64,000 bases of DNA from Paraburkholderia sp. BCC1886 (GTDB lineage Bacteria; Pseudomonadota; Gammaproteobacteria; Burkholderiales; Burkholderiaceae): NCBI RefSeq assembly GCF_900996245.1, contig NZ_CAAJGK010000074.1:124001-188000 (forward strand). Direction: 5' to 3'. Every line of letters starts with the position of its first letter. The first letter of the stretch is position 1. Below are positions 49,999 through 59,095 of the stretch, one piece after another. The notes under the pieces are model-generated. The model had not been told where the DNA came from. It saw only the letters and a program-made list of their open reading frames with translations, and ran no database searches. The position numbers and the translations under genes are program-made.

Positions 49999-52578
49999 AT
50001 GAGTAGTGTTCCCGTCGTTGCCCAATCCCATGCCACGTCGCTCAAGGCGGACTACAAGGTGGCCAAAGCCCAGTTGCTGGAACGCTTCAAAACCGCCGCC
50101 AATGTCGATGCGTTGATGGGCGCGCTCGCGCGCGCCACCGACGAGTCGCTGCGCGCCGCATGGGACACCTGCGAGTTGCCGGCCGAGCTGGCGTTGCTGG
50201 CGGTCGGCGGCTATGGGCGCGGCGAACTGGCGCCGCACTCCGACATCGACATCCTGGTGCTGCTGCCGGACACGCCTGTCGAGCATCTGGAGGCGCGCAT
50301 CGAACGCTTTATCAGCCTCGCGTGGGATCTGGGGCTGGAACTCGGCAGCAGCGTGCGCAGCGGGTCGCAATGTCTGGAAGAAGCCGCGAACGACGTCACC
50401 GTGACGACCTCGCTGCTCGAAGCGCGCCGCATCACCGGCAGCGCCACGCTGTTCGACGACTTCGTGCGGCGCTATCGCGAGGCGCTCGACCCGAAAGCGT
50501 TTTTCCAGGCGAAATTGCTGGAAATGCGCCAGCGTCACGCCAAGTTCCAGGACACGCCGTACGCGCTAGAACCGAACATCAAGGAGAGCCCAGGCGGTCT
50601 GCGCGATCTGCAGCTGATCCTGTGGATCACGCAGGCGGCCGGCTTCGGCGACAGCTGGCGCGAGCTCGAAGCGCGCGGCCTCGTCACCGAACGCGAAGCG
50701 CGCGAGCTGCGCCGTAACGAGAGCTTCCTGAAGGCGCTGCGCGCCCGGCTGCATGTCATCGCCGGCCGCCGTCAGGACATTCTGGTGTTCGACCTGCAAA
50801 CGCCGGTGGCCGAGAGTTTCGGCTACAAGCCGACCGCCACCAAGCGCGCCAGCGAGCAGTTGATGCGCCGCTACTACTGGTCGGCCAAAGCCGTCACGCA
50901 ATTGGCGACCATCCTGCTGCAGAACGTCGAGGCGCAGATTTTCCCGAGCACGAGCGGCATTACGCGCGTGCTGTCGGACGAGTTCGTCGAAAAGCAGGGC
51001 ATGCTGGAAATCACCAGCGACGACGTGTTCGAACGCAAGCCCCGGGCGATCCTCGAAGCCTTCCTCTGGTATCAGGAAACGCCGGGCGTAAAGGGCTTTT
51101 CCGCCCGTACGCTGCGCGCCATCTACAACGCGCGCGACGTGATGGACCAGCACTGGCGGCGCGACCCGGAAAACCGCCGGCTGTTCATGGAAATCCTGAA
51201 GCAGCCGGCCGGCATCACGCACGCTTTCCGGCTGATGAACCAGACGAGCGTGCTCGGCCGCTACCTGCTGAATTTCCGCCGCATCGTCGGGCAAATGCAG
51301 CACGATCTGTATCACGTCTATACCGTCGACCAGCACATCCTGATGGTGCTGCGCAACCTGCGCCGCTTCGCCGTCGCCGAGCACGCACACGAATACCCGT
51401 TCTGCAGCCAGTTGATCGTCAATTTCGACCGGCCGTGGGTGCTGTACGTGGCCGCGCTGTTTCACGATATCGCGAAGGGTCGCGGCGGCGATCACTCGCA
51501 ACTCGGCATGGCCGACGCGCGGCGTTTCTGCCGCAATCACGGCATGTGCGACGAAGACACCGAACTGGTGGTGTGGCTCGTGCAGCAGCATCTGACCATG
51601 AGCCAGGTCGCGCAGAAGCAGGACACGAGCGACCCGGAAGTCATCAAACGCTTTGCCGAACTGGTCGGCACCGAGCGCTGCCTGACGGCGCTGTATCTGC
51701 TGACGGTGGCCGACATCCGCGGGACCAGCCCGAAGGTCTGGAACACGTGGAAAGGCAAGCTGCTCGAAGACCTGTACCGCTCGACACTCGCCGTACTAGG
51801 CGGCGCACGACCCGACGCTCACTCGGAACTCAAGTCGCGCCAGGAAGAGGCGCTCGCGCTGCTGCGCCTCGAAACCGTGCCGGAAGGCGCGCAGAAGGCG
51901 CTGTGGGACAAGCTCGACATAGGCTATTTCCTGCGTCACGACGCCGCGGATATCGCGTGGCAAACGAGGGTGCTGTACCGCCACGTCGAAACGCCGGCGC
52001 CGATCGTGCGCGCGCGTCCTTCGCCGATCGGCGAGGCGTTGCAGGTGCTGGTGTACGTGAAGGATCAGCCCGATCTGTTCGCGGGCATCTGCGCGTATTT
52101 CGACCGCAATGGGTTGTCGGTGCTCGATGCAAGGGTCAGCACGACCCGTCACGGCTACGCGCTCGATAATTTCCTGGTCGCGCATACCGAAGAAGACGTG
52201 CATTATCGCGACATTGCCAATCTGGTAGAGCAGGAACTGAGCGCTCGTCTCACCGGCGACGGCACACTGCTTCCCGGACCGTCGAAAGGCCGTTTGTCGC
52301 GCCTGTCGCGCACCTTCCCCATCACGCCGCGCGTCGACCTCCGGGCCGATGAGCGCGGCCAATATTACATCCTGTCCGTGTCGGCGAACGACCGGCCAGG
52401 CCTTCTTTATTCGATCGCGCGCGTGCTGGCCGAGCACCGGGTCGGCGTCGCGTCGGCACGGATCAATACGCTCGGCGAACGCGTCGAAGACGTTTTCCTG
52501 CTGGATGGACGCGGTCTGTCGGACAGCCGTGTCCAGCTTCAGGTCGAGACCGAACTGCTGCGCGCGATCGCAGTGTGA
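49999..52578 (+). CDS. glnD: PII uridylyltransferase / uridylyl-removing enzyme
   Basis: GlnD senses glutamine and adds or removes UMP on PII proteins, controlling nitrogen metabolism. An 859-aa protein in four parts: nucleotidyltransferase domain (GGYGRGELAPHSDIDIL at about 70-86, with the catalytic Asp pair), GlnD/HEPN-like linker, HD phosphohydrolase domain (VAALFHDIAKGRGGDHS near residue 489), and two C-terminal ACT domains (about 680-760 and 785-859, the second opening YILSVSANDRPGLLYSIARV). It lies between map and the pseudouridine synthase gene. Confidence 0.96.
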   Translation: MSSVPVVAQSHATSLKADYKVAKAQLLERFKTAANVDALMGALARATDESLRAAWDTCELPAELALLAVGGYGRGELAPHSDIDILVLLPDTPVEHLEARIERFISLAWDLGLELGSSVRSGSQCLEEAANDVTVTTSLLEARRITGSATLFDDFVRRYREALDPKAFFQAKLLEMRQRHAKFQDTPYALEPNIKESPGGLRDLQLILWITQAAGFGDSWRELEARGLVTEREARELRRNESFLKALRARLHVIAGRRQDILVFDLQTPVAESFGYKPTATKRASEQLMRRYYWSAKAVTQLATILLQNVEAQIFPSTSGITRVLSDEFVEKQGMLEITSDDVFERKPRAILEAFLWYQETPGVKGFSARTLRAIYNARDVMDQHWRRDPENRRLFMEILKQPAGITHAFRLMNQTSVLGRYLLNFRRIVGQMQHDLYHVYTVDQHILMVLRNLRRFAVAEHAHEYPFCSQLIVNFDRPWVLYVAALFHDIAKGRGGDHSQLGMADARRFCRNHGMCDEDTELVVWLVQQHLTMSQVAQKQDTSDPEVIKRFAELVGTERCLTALYLLTVADIRGTSPKVWNTWKGKLLEDLYRSTLAVLGGARPDAHSELKSRQEEALALLRLETVPEGAQKALWDKLDIGYFLRHDAADIAWQTRVLYRHVETPAPIVRARPSPIGEALQVLVYVKDQPDLFAGICAYFDRNGLSVLDARVSTTRHGYALDNFLVAHTEEDVHYRDIANLVEQELSARLTGDGTLLPGPSKGRLSRLSRTFPITPRVDLRADERGQYYILSVSANDRPGLLYSIARVLAEHRVGVASARINTLGERVEDVFLLDGRGLSDSRVQLQVETELLRAIAV

Positions 52579-52584
52579 GATTTC

Positions 52585-54933
52585 ATGCGACTCAAATTAA
52601 CAGCCAAGCATCCGCGGCCGGCTTCGTCCGAACGCGCCCCTGTCCGTACCGGAAGCACGTCGGCGCGTAAGCCGACGCGTCCGGCGGCGGCACCCAAGCC
52701 TTCCACAGCGGAGGGTTTCGGCGGGGCGCGCGGCGAAGGTGCGCGCGCGGCGGGCGGCGGCAAGCGTCCGGCCGGCGGCAAGCCGGCAGGCGCCGGCGCA
52801 CGTCCGGCGAGAGCTGAGGGCTCGTTTTCCCGCGATCGGGATGCGGGCGGAGCGCGCCGGACGACGTCCGATCGCCCGCCGCGCCGCGAAGGCGCCGAGG
52901 GCGCGCCGAGGCGGTTCGAAGGCAATGAAGGGCGTGGCCCGCGGCGTGATGACGCGGCGGGTGCGCCGCGGAAGTTCGAGGGGCGCGGGGAACGTGGGGA
53001 ACGGGGTGATCGGCCGCCGCGCCGTGACGATGGTGCGCGTGGGCAAGGTGCGCCACGACGGTTCGAGGGCGCGGGGGACCGTGCTGAACGTCCGCCGCGC
53101 CGGTTTGAAGGTGCGGGCGACCGGACTGATCGTCCGCCGAGGCGGTTTGAAGGTGCGGGTGATCGGACCGATCGTCCGCCGAGGCGGTTTGAAGGTGCGG
53201 GTGATCGGACTGATCGTCCGCCGAGGCGGTTTGAAGGTGCAGGTGATCGAACTGATCGTCCGCCGCGTCGTTTCGAAGGTGCGGGTGATCGCAACGATCG
53301 TCCGCCGCGCCGGTTTGAAGGCGCAGGCGACCGGACTGATCGTCCGCCGAGGCGGTTCGAAGGCGCAGGTGATCGGACTGATCGTCCGCCGCGTCGTTTC
53401 GAAGGCGCAGGTGATCGGACTGATCGACCGCCGCGCCGTTTCGAAGGCGCAAGCGACCGCACTGATCGTGCGCCGCGCCGTACCGACGGCGAACGCGGCG
53501 CAGGCGATCGCACCGACCGCGGCCCCCGTCCCGAACGCAGCTTCGAAGGCAACCGCCCGCCGCGTCGTGACGACGGCGAGCGCCGTTCGTTCAGCGGCCC
53601 GCGTCCGGGCGCGGACCGCCCGCCGCGCCGCGACGGCGAGGCGTCGGATCGACCGCGTTTCGGCGGCGAACGCGGTGAGCGTGGGCCACGCAGCGACAGC
53701 GCTCCGCGCCGCTTCGAAGGCGAGCGCGGCGCACCGGCGCCCGGCGCACCGGCGCGCGGCGAGCGCAGCTTCGCAAAACCCGTCAAAACCAGCTACGGCG
53801 ACCGCCCGGAACGTTCGGAACGTTCGGAACGTTCGGAACGTTCGGAACGTTCGGACCGCCAGGACCGTTCGTCCCGGCCAGCATCGCCCCACGCCCCGCG
53901 CGGCGATCGCAACGAGCGCGCCCCGGCCAAACGCGAATTCGGCGATCGTCCGGCCCGCAGCACGGACCGTGGCGAGCGCACCAAAAGTAGCGATCGTCCG
54001 GCCCGCAGCTTCGACAAATCGCTGCCGGGCGCGCCCCGCCGCTTCGGCGACGAACGCCCCGCCCGCGCGGACAAGCCCCGTGGTCCTGCAGCGCCTCGAG
54101 CCGACCGCCACGCCGACAAAACCGAATCCGCCGAAGCCGCACCGCGCGCGCCGCGCCGCGACTACGAGGACGCCCCCGGCACCTTGCGCCTGTCCAAGCT
54201 GATGTCCGAGCTTGGCCTGTGTTCGCGTCGCGAAGCGGACGAGTGGATCGAGAAAGGCTGGGTGCTGGTGGACGGCGAGCGCATCGATACACTCGGCACC
54301 AAGGTCCGCCCGGACCAGCGCATCGAGATCGATCCGGCAGCCGAAGCCCAGCAGATGAAACTGGTCACCGTGCTGATCCACAAGCCGGTCGGCTATGTGT
54401 CGGGCCAGGCGGAAGACGGCTATCAGCCGGCGATCACGCTCGTCACCCCGGAAAACCGCTGGGACGGCGACCACTCCGACAACCGTTTTTCCATCGCGCA
54501 TTTGCGTCAACTCGCTCCCGCTGGACGGCTCGACATCGACTCGACCGGCCTGCTTGTGCTGACGCAGGACGGCCGCGTGGCGAAACAGCTGATCGGCGGC
54601 CATTCGGATGTGGACAAGGAATATCTGGTTCGCGTGAGTTTCGGCGATGTCGAAACCGACGTCGAATCGCACTTCCCGCCGGAAAGTCTTGCGCAGTTGC
54701 GTCACGGTCTGGAACTCGATGGCGTGCCGCTCAAGCCGGCGATGGTGAGCTGGCAGAACGGCGAGCAATTGCGCTTCGTGCTGCGCGAAGGCAAGAAACG
54801 CCAGATCCGTCGTATGTGCGAACTGGTCGGCTTACAGGTGCTCGGCCTGAAACGCGTACGGATGGGCCACGTGATGCTCGGCGCGCTGCCGCCCGGACAG
54901 TGGCGTTATCTGGCAGCGGACGAATCGTTCTGA
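52585..54933 (+). CDS. RsuA/RluB/RluF-family rRNA pseudouridine synthase with 530-residue repetitive tail
   Basis: A 782-aa protein whose catalytic part is only the last 250 residues: an S4 RNA-binding domain (LRLSKLMSELGLCSRREADEWI), the catalytic Asp in APAGRLDIDSTGLLVLTQDG, and GKKRQIRRMCELVGLQVL. The QIRRMCE block is closer to RluF than RluB, so 23S rRNA is the likely substrate. Residues 1-530 are Arg/Gly/Asp/Pro-rich and disordered, with ten copies of a 14-residue unit (RFEGAGDRTDRPPR) and an RSE repeat. Long basic tails occur in Burkholderia RluB-like proteins. The start 6 nt after glnD implies coupling. Confidence 0.9.
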   Translation: MRLKLTAKHPRPASSERAPVRTGSTSARKPTRPAAAPKPSTAEGFGGARGEGARAAGGGKRPAGGKPAGAGARPARAEGSFSRDRDAGGARRTTSDRPPRREGAEGAPRRFEGNEGRGPRRDDAAGAPRKFEGRGERGERGDRPPRRDDGARGQGAPRRFEGAGDRAERPPRRFEGAGDRTDRPPRRFEGAGDRTDRPPRRFEGAGDRTDRPPRRFEGAGDRTDRPPRRFEGAGDRNDRPPRRFEGAGDRTDRPPRRFEGAGDRTDRPPRRFEGAGDRTDRPPRRFEGASDRTDRAPRRTDGERGAGDRTDRGPRPERSFEGNRPPRRDDGERRSFSGPRPGADRPPRRDGEASDRPRFGGERGERGPRSDSAPRRFEGERGAPAPGAPARGERSFAKPVKTSYGDRPERSERSERSERSERSDRQDRSSRPASPHAPRGDRNERAPAKREFGDRPARSTDRGERTKSSDRPARSFDKSLPGAPRRFGDERPARADKPRGPAAPRADRHADKTESAEAAPRAPRRDYEDAPGTLRLSKLMSELGLCSRREADEWIEKGWVLVDGERIDTLGTKVRPDQRIEIDPAAEAQQMKLVTVLIHKPVGYVSGQAEDGYQPAITLVTPENRWDGDHSDNRFSIAHLRQLAPAGRLDIDSTGLLVLTQDGRVAKQLIGGHSDVDKEYLVRVSFGDVETDVESHFPPESLAQLRHGLELDGVPLKPAMVSWQNGEQLRFVLREGKKRQIRRMCELVGLQVLGLKRVRMGHVMLGALPPGQWRYLAADESF
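53057..53476 (+). repeat. Ten 42-bp tandem repeats inside the pseudouridine synthase gene
   Basis: Ten in-frame copies of a 42-bp unit coding RFEGAGDRTDRPPR, with small changes in the first (AERPPR), sixth (NDRPPR) and last (SDRTDRAPR). The high DNA similarity makes unequal exchange and length variation between strains likely, always in frame. Confidence 0.9.
53812..53856 (+). repeat. 9-bp tandem repeat (RSE units)
   Basis: Four exact copies of CGTTCGGAA and a fifth differing in its last base, coding Arg-Ser-Glu steps, within the disordered tail of the pseudouridine synthase. Confidence 0.9.
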
Positions 54934-54968
54934 CCCACGGACACCGGTCGAGCGACCGATGAATGTAG

Positions 54969-55009
54969 AACAACCCCACGTTTTATCGAAAAACGTGGGG
55001 TTGTTTTTT
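54969..55009 (+). terminator. Strong intrinsic terminator after the pseudouridine synthase
   Basis: AACAACCCCACGTTTT (54969-54984) pairs over 16 bp with AAAACGTGGGGTTGTT (54989-55004), loop ATCG, followed by TTTTT. The A-rich left flank is short, so it mainly serves the rightward map-glnD-synthase unit but could also end leftward tpsA transcripts. Confidence 0.92.
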
Positions 55010-55059
55010 ATGGCGAGGTCGCGACCGACCTGCCGGTTCTAGTGCCGCGAGGCGTTACC

Positions 55060-57132
55060 TCAGAACGTGTAGCCGCTCTTCATGGTGGGCTGAACGTTCC
55101 ACTGACCCGGCTGGGCCGAGTAGTTGACCGCGACGCCCTGCACCGGCTGGGGAGCCGCGAACTGCGCTGCCTGGGCGGCCGACTGCGCTGCCAGGTTGCG
55201 AGTGATCTGCTCCAGCTGAGCCTTGTCAGCGGCTTGCTGCTGTTCCGAACGCTGGCCAGCCTGGTCCTGCAGGCGCGCGGCGTACTCGGCGAGCGCCTTC
55301 TGCTGGGCGGCCTGCTGTGCCAGAAACGCTTCGTAGTCGGCACCCGCGTTCTGCTCAGCAGCCTGCTGCGCAGCGGCTTGCTGTTCCGCACGCTGGCGAG
55401 CCTGCTCCTGCATGTACGCGTCGTAGTCGGCGCGCGCCTTCTGCTCGTTGGCCTGTTGCTGGGCACGGTCACGCGCTTCCTGCTCCATACGGGCTTCGTA
55501 CTCAGCACGAGCCTGCTCCTGCGCACGATCGCGGGCTGCCTGGTCGGCGGCCTGCTGCTCGGCGCGCTCGCGCGCTTCCTGCTGCATACGCGCTTCGTAT
55601 TCAGCGCGAGCCTTGGCTTCCTGCTCCATACGCGCTTCGTACTCGGCACGAGCCTTGGCTTCCTGCTCCATACGCGCTTCGTACTCGGCACGAGCCTGCT
55701 CCTGCGCACGGTCGCGAGCTTCCTGCTCGGCGGCCTGCTGCTGGGCACGATCACGCGCTTCCTGCTCGATGCGCGCTTCGTATTCAGCCCGAGCCTGCGC
55801 TTCCTTGGCCTCACGTTCTGCACGAGCCTGCTGCTCAGCCGCTTCGCGCTCCGCATCAGCCTGCTGTTGAGCACGGTCACGCGCTTCCTGTTCGATACGC
55901 GCCTGCTCTTCCGCAGCCTTACGTTGCGCATCGGCTGCTGCCTGGGCTTCCGCCTTGGCTGCTGCATCGGCGGCATTCGTCGCCGGCAATTCGGCGAATT
56001 CCGCGCGGCTACGGGTTTCCTGGTCGGCCAGTCGTACCAGCTTGTCGCTGTCGCTCAGCCTGGCTTGCGCCTCCGGCGTCCAGCCGCGCGAGGCATTCAT
56101 GCTGTCCATCGCGTTCTTCGTCGACTTCTTCATCTGCTGGAAGTTGTCCTTCGCCCACTGCATCTGCGAATCGCCGGTCAATGCGTAGGGAGCGCTGTGG
56201 TCGACAACCGAGAGGACGAGGCCCGTGTTGCCCGTCGTCACCAGCCCGTTCGGCGCATTCGTGATGTCCGAACCAAACATCTGCGACACGACACCACCTT
56301 GCCCGCCGCTGATCAAACCGGCGTTGTTCACGCCGAGACCATACTCCGAACCTTCGAGCACGATCTTGTCGGCGTACATCCCGCCAAGCGCCGACACGTC
56401 GAGCGCAACAGCCGGCTTCGCGCCTTCTGCTGCCGACGTATTCACGAGCTTGCCCGTGAAATTGCCGTTCGCGTCGCCGTCGAATTGCGTGCCGTTCTGC
56501 GAGTTGATGCTCCAGCCCTTCACCGCACCGTTGACGATCGTCGCGCGCGACAACAGGTTCACCTGACCCGCGCCGACGTCGACACCGGCGCCGTCGATCT
56601 GGATCGTGGCGGGCGTCGCACGCGTCGTGTCGACGTTCAATGCCAGCGGGCTATCCGCACGCGGGCTGAAGCCGGCCGCGGCCAGCGTCAGCATCGGCGC
56701 GTTGATGGTGGTCGCGCCGTTCGCCGAGATACCGGCAGCGTTGGCGATCAGCAGATGCGCGGGCGCACCGGCGACTTCCATCGCGCCATTGAGCTTCGAT
56801 GCCTGAGCCGAGGTCACGTCGGCAACGATCACCTTGGCGGCGTTGCCGTTCAGGTTGGCGTTGGCCGCCAGTTGACCGGCGAGCTTGCTGGTGCCGGCTG
56901 CCGTCAGGTTGTTCAACACGACGCCGTTTTTATCGACATCGAAGTTGCTGAACGTGTTGCGCGAAATGCCCGAGGCGTTTGCGCCCGCGATGTTCACGAC
57001 GGGCGTGTTGCCCACCGTGTTCACCTGCGTCTGACCACCATTGGCCACTACGCCGGCGGCCATTGCACTGCCGGCCGTCGCCAGCGCGGTGAGCGCGGCG
57101 ATAGTCAGAGCGTTGAGTCGAAATTGAATCAT
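55060..57132 (-). CDS. Two-partner secretion exoprotein (TpsA-like) with coiled-coil body
   Basis: A 690-aa protein; ATG 57132 has AGGA 5 nt upstream. A signal peptide (ALTALATAGSAMAA) precedes a haemagglutination-activity/TPS domain at residues 27-320, with NIAGANASGISRNTFSNFDV and KNGVVLNNL in the conserved places. Instead of the long beta-helix usual for FhaB-like proteins, residues 385-640 are an Arg/Glu/Gln/Ala-rich coiled coil built from repeats such as ARAEYEARMEQEAK. The C-terminus (QPTMKSGYTF) has no toxin domain, so this is not a CdiA. It would be exported by the TpsB encoded 15 nt upstream. Adhesin or surface-fibre role is inferred. Confidence 0.85.
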   Translation of the reverse strand: MIQFRLNALTIAALTALATAGSAMAAGVVANGGQTQVNTVGNTPVVNIAGANASGISRNTFSNFDVDKNGVVLNNLTAAGTSKLAGQLAANANLNGNAAKVIVADVTSAQASKLNGAMEVAGAPAHLLIANAAGISANGATTINAPMLTLAAAGFSPRADSPLALNVDTTRATPATIQIDGAGVDVGAGQVNLLSRATIVNGAVKGWSINSQNGTQFDGDANGNFTGKLVNTSAAEGAKPAVALDVSALGGMYADKIVLEGSEYGLGVNNAGLISGGQGGVVSQMFGSDITNAPNGLVTTGNTGLVLSVVDHSAPYALTGDSQMQWAKDNFQQMKKSTKNAMDSMNASRGWTPEAQARLSDSDKLVRLADQETRSRAEFAELPATNAADAAAKAEAQAAADAQRKAAEEQARIEQEARDRAQQQADAEREAAEQQARAEREAKEAQARAEYEARIEQEARDRAQQQAAEQEARDRAQEQARAEYEARMEQEAKARAEYEARMEQEAKARAEYEARMQQEARERAEQQAADQAARDRAQEQARAEYEARMEQEARDRAQQQANEQKARADYDAYMQEQARQRAEQQAAAQQAAEQNAGADYEAFLAQQAAQQKALAEYAARLQDQAGQRSEQQQAADKAQLEQITRNLAAQSAAQAAQFAAPQPVQGVAVNYSAQPGQWNVQPTMKSGYTF
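55589..55714 (-). repeat. 42-bp tandem repeats in the exoprotein coiled coil
   Basis: Two full 42-bp copies (55589-55630 and 55631-55672, coding the ARAEYEARMEQEAK-type unit) and a third that diverges halfway (55673-55714). More degenerate copies flank them on both sides. Confidence 0.75.
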
Positions 57133-57147
57133 AAGAGTCCTAGGGGA

Positions 57148-58899
57148 TTAAAAACGCGTGCTCAACCGGAGGTTGACCACGACGGGATCGGCATGCAGCT
57201 GTTTCGGAGCAAACAGCGGCGTGCCAATTGAGACAGACGCCGAAACGCCTTTGATCGAAGTGGAGGCGCCCAAGGCGGCGCCCACCACGTTGCCGCCTGA
57301 ATTCGGTTCGCCGGCGACCGGCACGACGCGCCCGGCGTCGAGTGCGGCCATTAGCGTGACGCGGGCGCCGAACACGGAAGCGGCCGGCGTCCAGTCGACT
57401 TCGTTGCGCAGATAGGCACCCGTGTTGCCGTACAGGTACTGATCCTTGAAACCCCGCACGGAGTTGTCGCCGCCGACCGAAATGCGCTCGCTCGAATAGA
57501 GCGGCCGCGCGCTCGCCTGTGCATACGCCGACGAGAGCAGCGCGACGGACGGCGCGACCTGCGTGTAGACGCTCGCGCTCGCGGAAAACTTGCGAAAGCC
57601 CGCAGACGGTCCGCCCGCGGCGCTCTTGTCGGCGCTCGCGAACGGCAACCCTTCGGTCACGGCCGGACTGAACGTGACGTAGCTGCGCGTACCGACGCGG
57701 CTCGCAAAGTTGACGCCGATGCGCGCCGTGCTGACCCGTTCGGTGCCGCTGCCGAGTTGCACGTCCTCGAGCGAGGTTTTGCCGGTGTAGTTGGCAAGCG
57801 AGCCCACCACGTCGATCTTGTGCGACGCATTGCGCGAGACCGTGCGCGACAGGCTGATCTGGTTCTGGATATTGCTGCCGTGATAACGCAGCGGAGTGCC
57901 GTAGAAGTCGAGCGGAATCGCGAAGTTGCCGGTCGCACCGGCATAGCCGAGCGTCCAGTAGCCAAGCGGTACGCTCGCGGAAGCGCCGAAGCTGCGGCGA
58001 TACTTGTCGCCGTGCAGCGCAGTCGTGCTGGTACCCGACACGCCGAGCTGTTCGCCAAGGCCCAGCATGTTGTTGAGCGTCAGCGCGCCGCCGAATTCGC
58101 CCGCGCCGGTATTCGCCGCGCCCAGGTTGTCGACGTTCAGGTCGACATTCACGGAAGGCGCCGTGCGGCCCGTGACCACGACATCCGAGTAGCCCGCTTC
58201 GGGCGCGGCGCGCACGGCCACTTTCACCCCGCCGGGCGTGACGCGTTCGAGTTGATCGACGCCCTGCTCCACGTCACGCAGATTGAGCGGCTCGCCGGTG
58301 TAGCCGGGAAACGCCATGCGCGCCGCGCGGTCCGAACGGGTCGTGCCGTCCTCGAACGCCACGCGGCCAAGCTTGCCTTCGGCCGCGGCAATCACCAGCG
58401 GGCCGCCGGCGCCGTCCTGTTGCGGCAACCACGCATGACTCGTGATGTAGCCGTGCTCGACATACCAGTCGTTCACTTCGTCGAGCAGATGCGCGAGTGC
58501 CGCGTTGTCGAGACATTTGCCCGATGTTTCGAGCACGATCGCCTGCCTGAGACTGTCCGGCACGAGCGTGGCGCCGGGAAACTCGACGCCGCTCGCGTAG
58601 ATGCAGGACACGCCTTGCGGCGTAAAGCCGGCTTGTGCGCCGGTGTCGCGGGGCGCGCGGGTGACGGCCGGCGCGTCGCGCCTGCTCAGGCCTTCGCGCA
58701 ACAGGCGCGCCTCGTCGAGCAGACGTTGCTGCTGCTGATCCTGCAACGCGTGGTCGACCGGATTGTTCAGCTCCGCGGCCCATGCGGGCGCGGCGGCCAG
58801 CGTGAGCAACGTGCCGATCGAACTCAGCGATGCAGGCGACGTCCTTGGAGAACGGCGGGGGGAACGGCGGAATAGGGAGTAACGCAAAGCGGCCTGCAC
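57148..58899 (-). CDS. Two-partner secretion transporter (TpsB, ShlB/FhaC/HecB family)
   Basis: A 583-aa outer-membrane pore that exports its TpsA partner. GTG start at 58899 is the only long-frame choice giving a signal peptide (SSIGTLLTLAAAPAWAAE). An N-terminal helix region is followed by two POTRA domains (about residues 95-245, including LAHLLDEVNDWYVEHGYITS), then a 16-strand barrel. The loop-6 motif SVRGFKDQYLYG is present and the protein ends in VVNLRLSTRF with a terminal Phe. Order tpsB-tpsA, same operon. Confidence 0.92.
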   Translation of the reverse strand: MQAALRYSLFRRSPRRSPRTSPASLSSIGTLLTLAAAPAWAAELNNPVDHALQDQQQQRLLDEARLLREGLSRRDAPAVTRAPRDTGAQAGFTPQGVSCIYASGVEFPGATLVPDSLRQAIVLETSGKCLDNAALAHLLDEVNDWYVEHGYITSHAWLPQQDGAGGPLVIAAAEGKLGRVAFEDGTTRSDRAARMAFPGYTGEPLNLRDVEQGVDQLERVTPGGVKVAVRAAPEAGYSDVVVTGRTAPSVNVDLNVDNLGAANTGAGEFGGALTLNNMLGLGEQLGVSGTSTTALHGDKYRRSFGASASVPLGYWTLGYAGATGNFAIPLDFYGTPLRYHGSNIQNQISLSRTVSRNASHKIDVVGSLANYTGKTSLEDVQLGSGTERVSTARIGVNFASRVGTRSYVTFSPAVTEGLPFASADKSAAGGPSAGFRKFSASASVYTQVAPSVALLSSAYAQASARPLYSSERISVGGDNSVRGFKDQYLYGNTGAYLRNEVDWTPAASVFGARVTLMAALDAGRVVPVAGEPNSGGNVVGAALGASTSIKGVSASVSIGTPLFAPKQLHADPVVVNLRLSTRF

Positions 58900-58991
58900 A
58901 TTTCAGAATTCATACACGAGGCCGGAAGTGTAATTATTCGGAAAGCATGCAAACGTGGGAGCGGTCCGCGGATTCGATCGGAATCGTCCTA

Positions 58992-59009
58992 ATTTGGAGT
59001 CATCCAAAT
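58992..59009. promoter_or_regulatory. Palindrome upstream of the secretion operon
   Basis: ATTTGGA and TCCAAAT flank a GTCA centre, a perfect 7-bp inverted repeat about 95 bp before the tpsB start. Size and position suit an operator for a dimeric regulator. No matching regulator gene is next to it. Confidence 0.4.
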
Positions 59010-59042
59010 AGGCGGAAATAGAGACAAGGGGAATTGACTAAA

Positions 59043-59065
59043 CCGCCACCCAGGGCGGGTGGCGG
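59043..59065 (-). terminator. Terminator after def
   Basis: CCGCCACCC (59043-59051) and GGGTGGCGG (59057-59065) form a 9-bp stem with a 5-nt loop; leftward it is followed by TTTAGTC. It lies 30 bp after the def stop and separates it from the secretion operon. Confidence 0.65.
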
Positions 59066-59095
59066 CGGCGAGAACGAGCGTGGGCTAAAAGTAGC

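Noticed and set aside
53057..53856. A CRISPR-like array
   Set aside because: The repeats are contiguous, in frame and without spacers; no cas genes.
52597..54768. A 723-codon leftward open frame opposite the pseudouridine synthase
   Set aside because: It is produced by the GC-rich in-frame repeats of the sense gene; its protein is low-complexity Thr/Arg/Ala without any domain, while the sense strand has a clear S4 and synthase domain.
55060..57132. A contact-dependent inhibition (CdiA) toxin
   Set aside because: The protein is short, has no C-terminal toxin, VENN-like motif or following immunity gene.
55042..57231. A 729-codon rightward open frame opposite the exoprotein
   Set aside because: Follows from the 42-bp repeats of the coiled coil; no initiation context and no domain.
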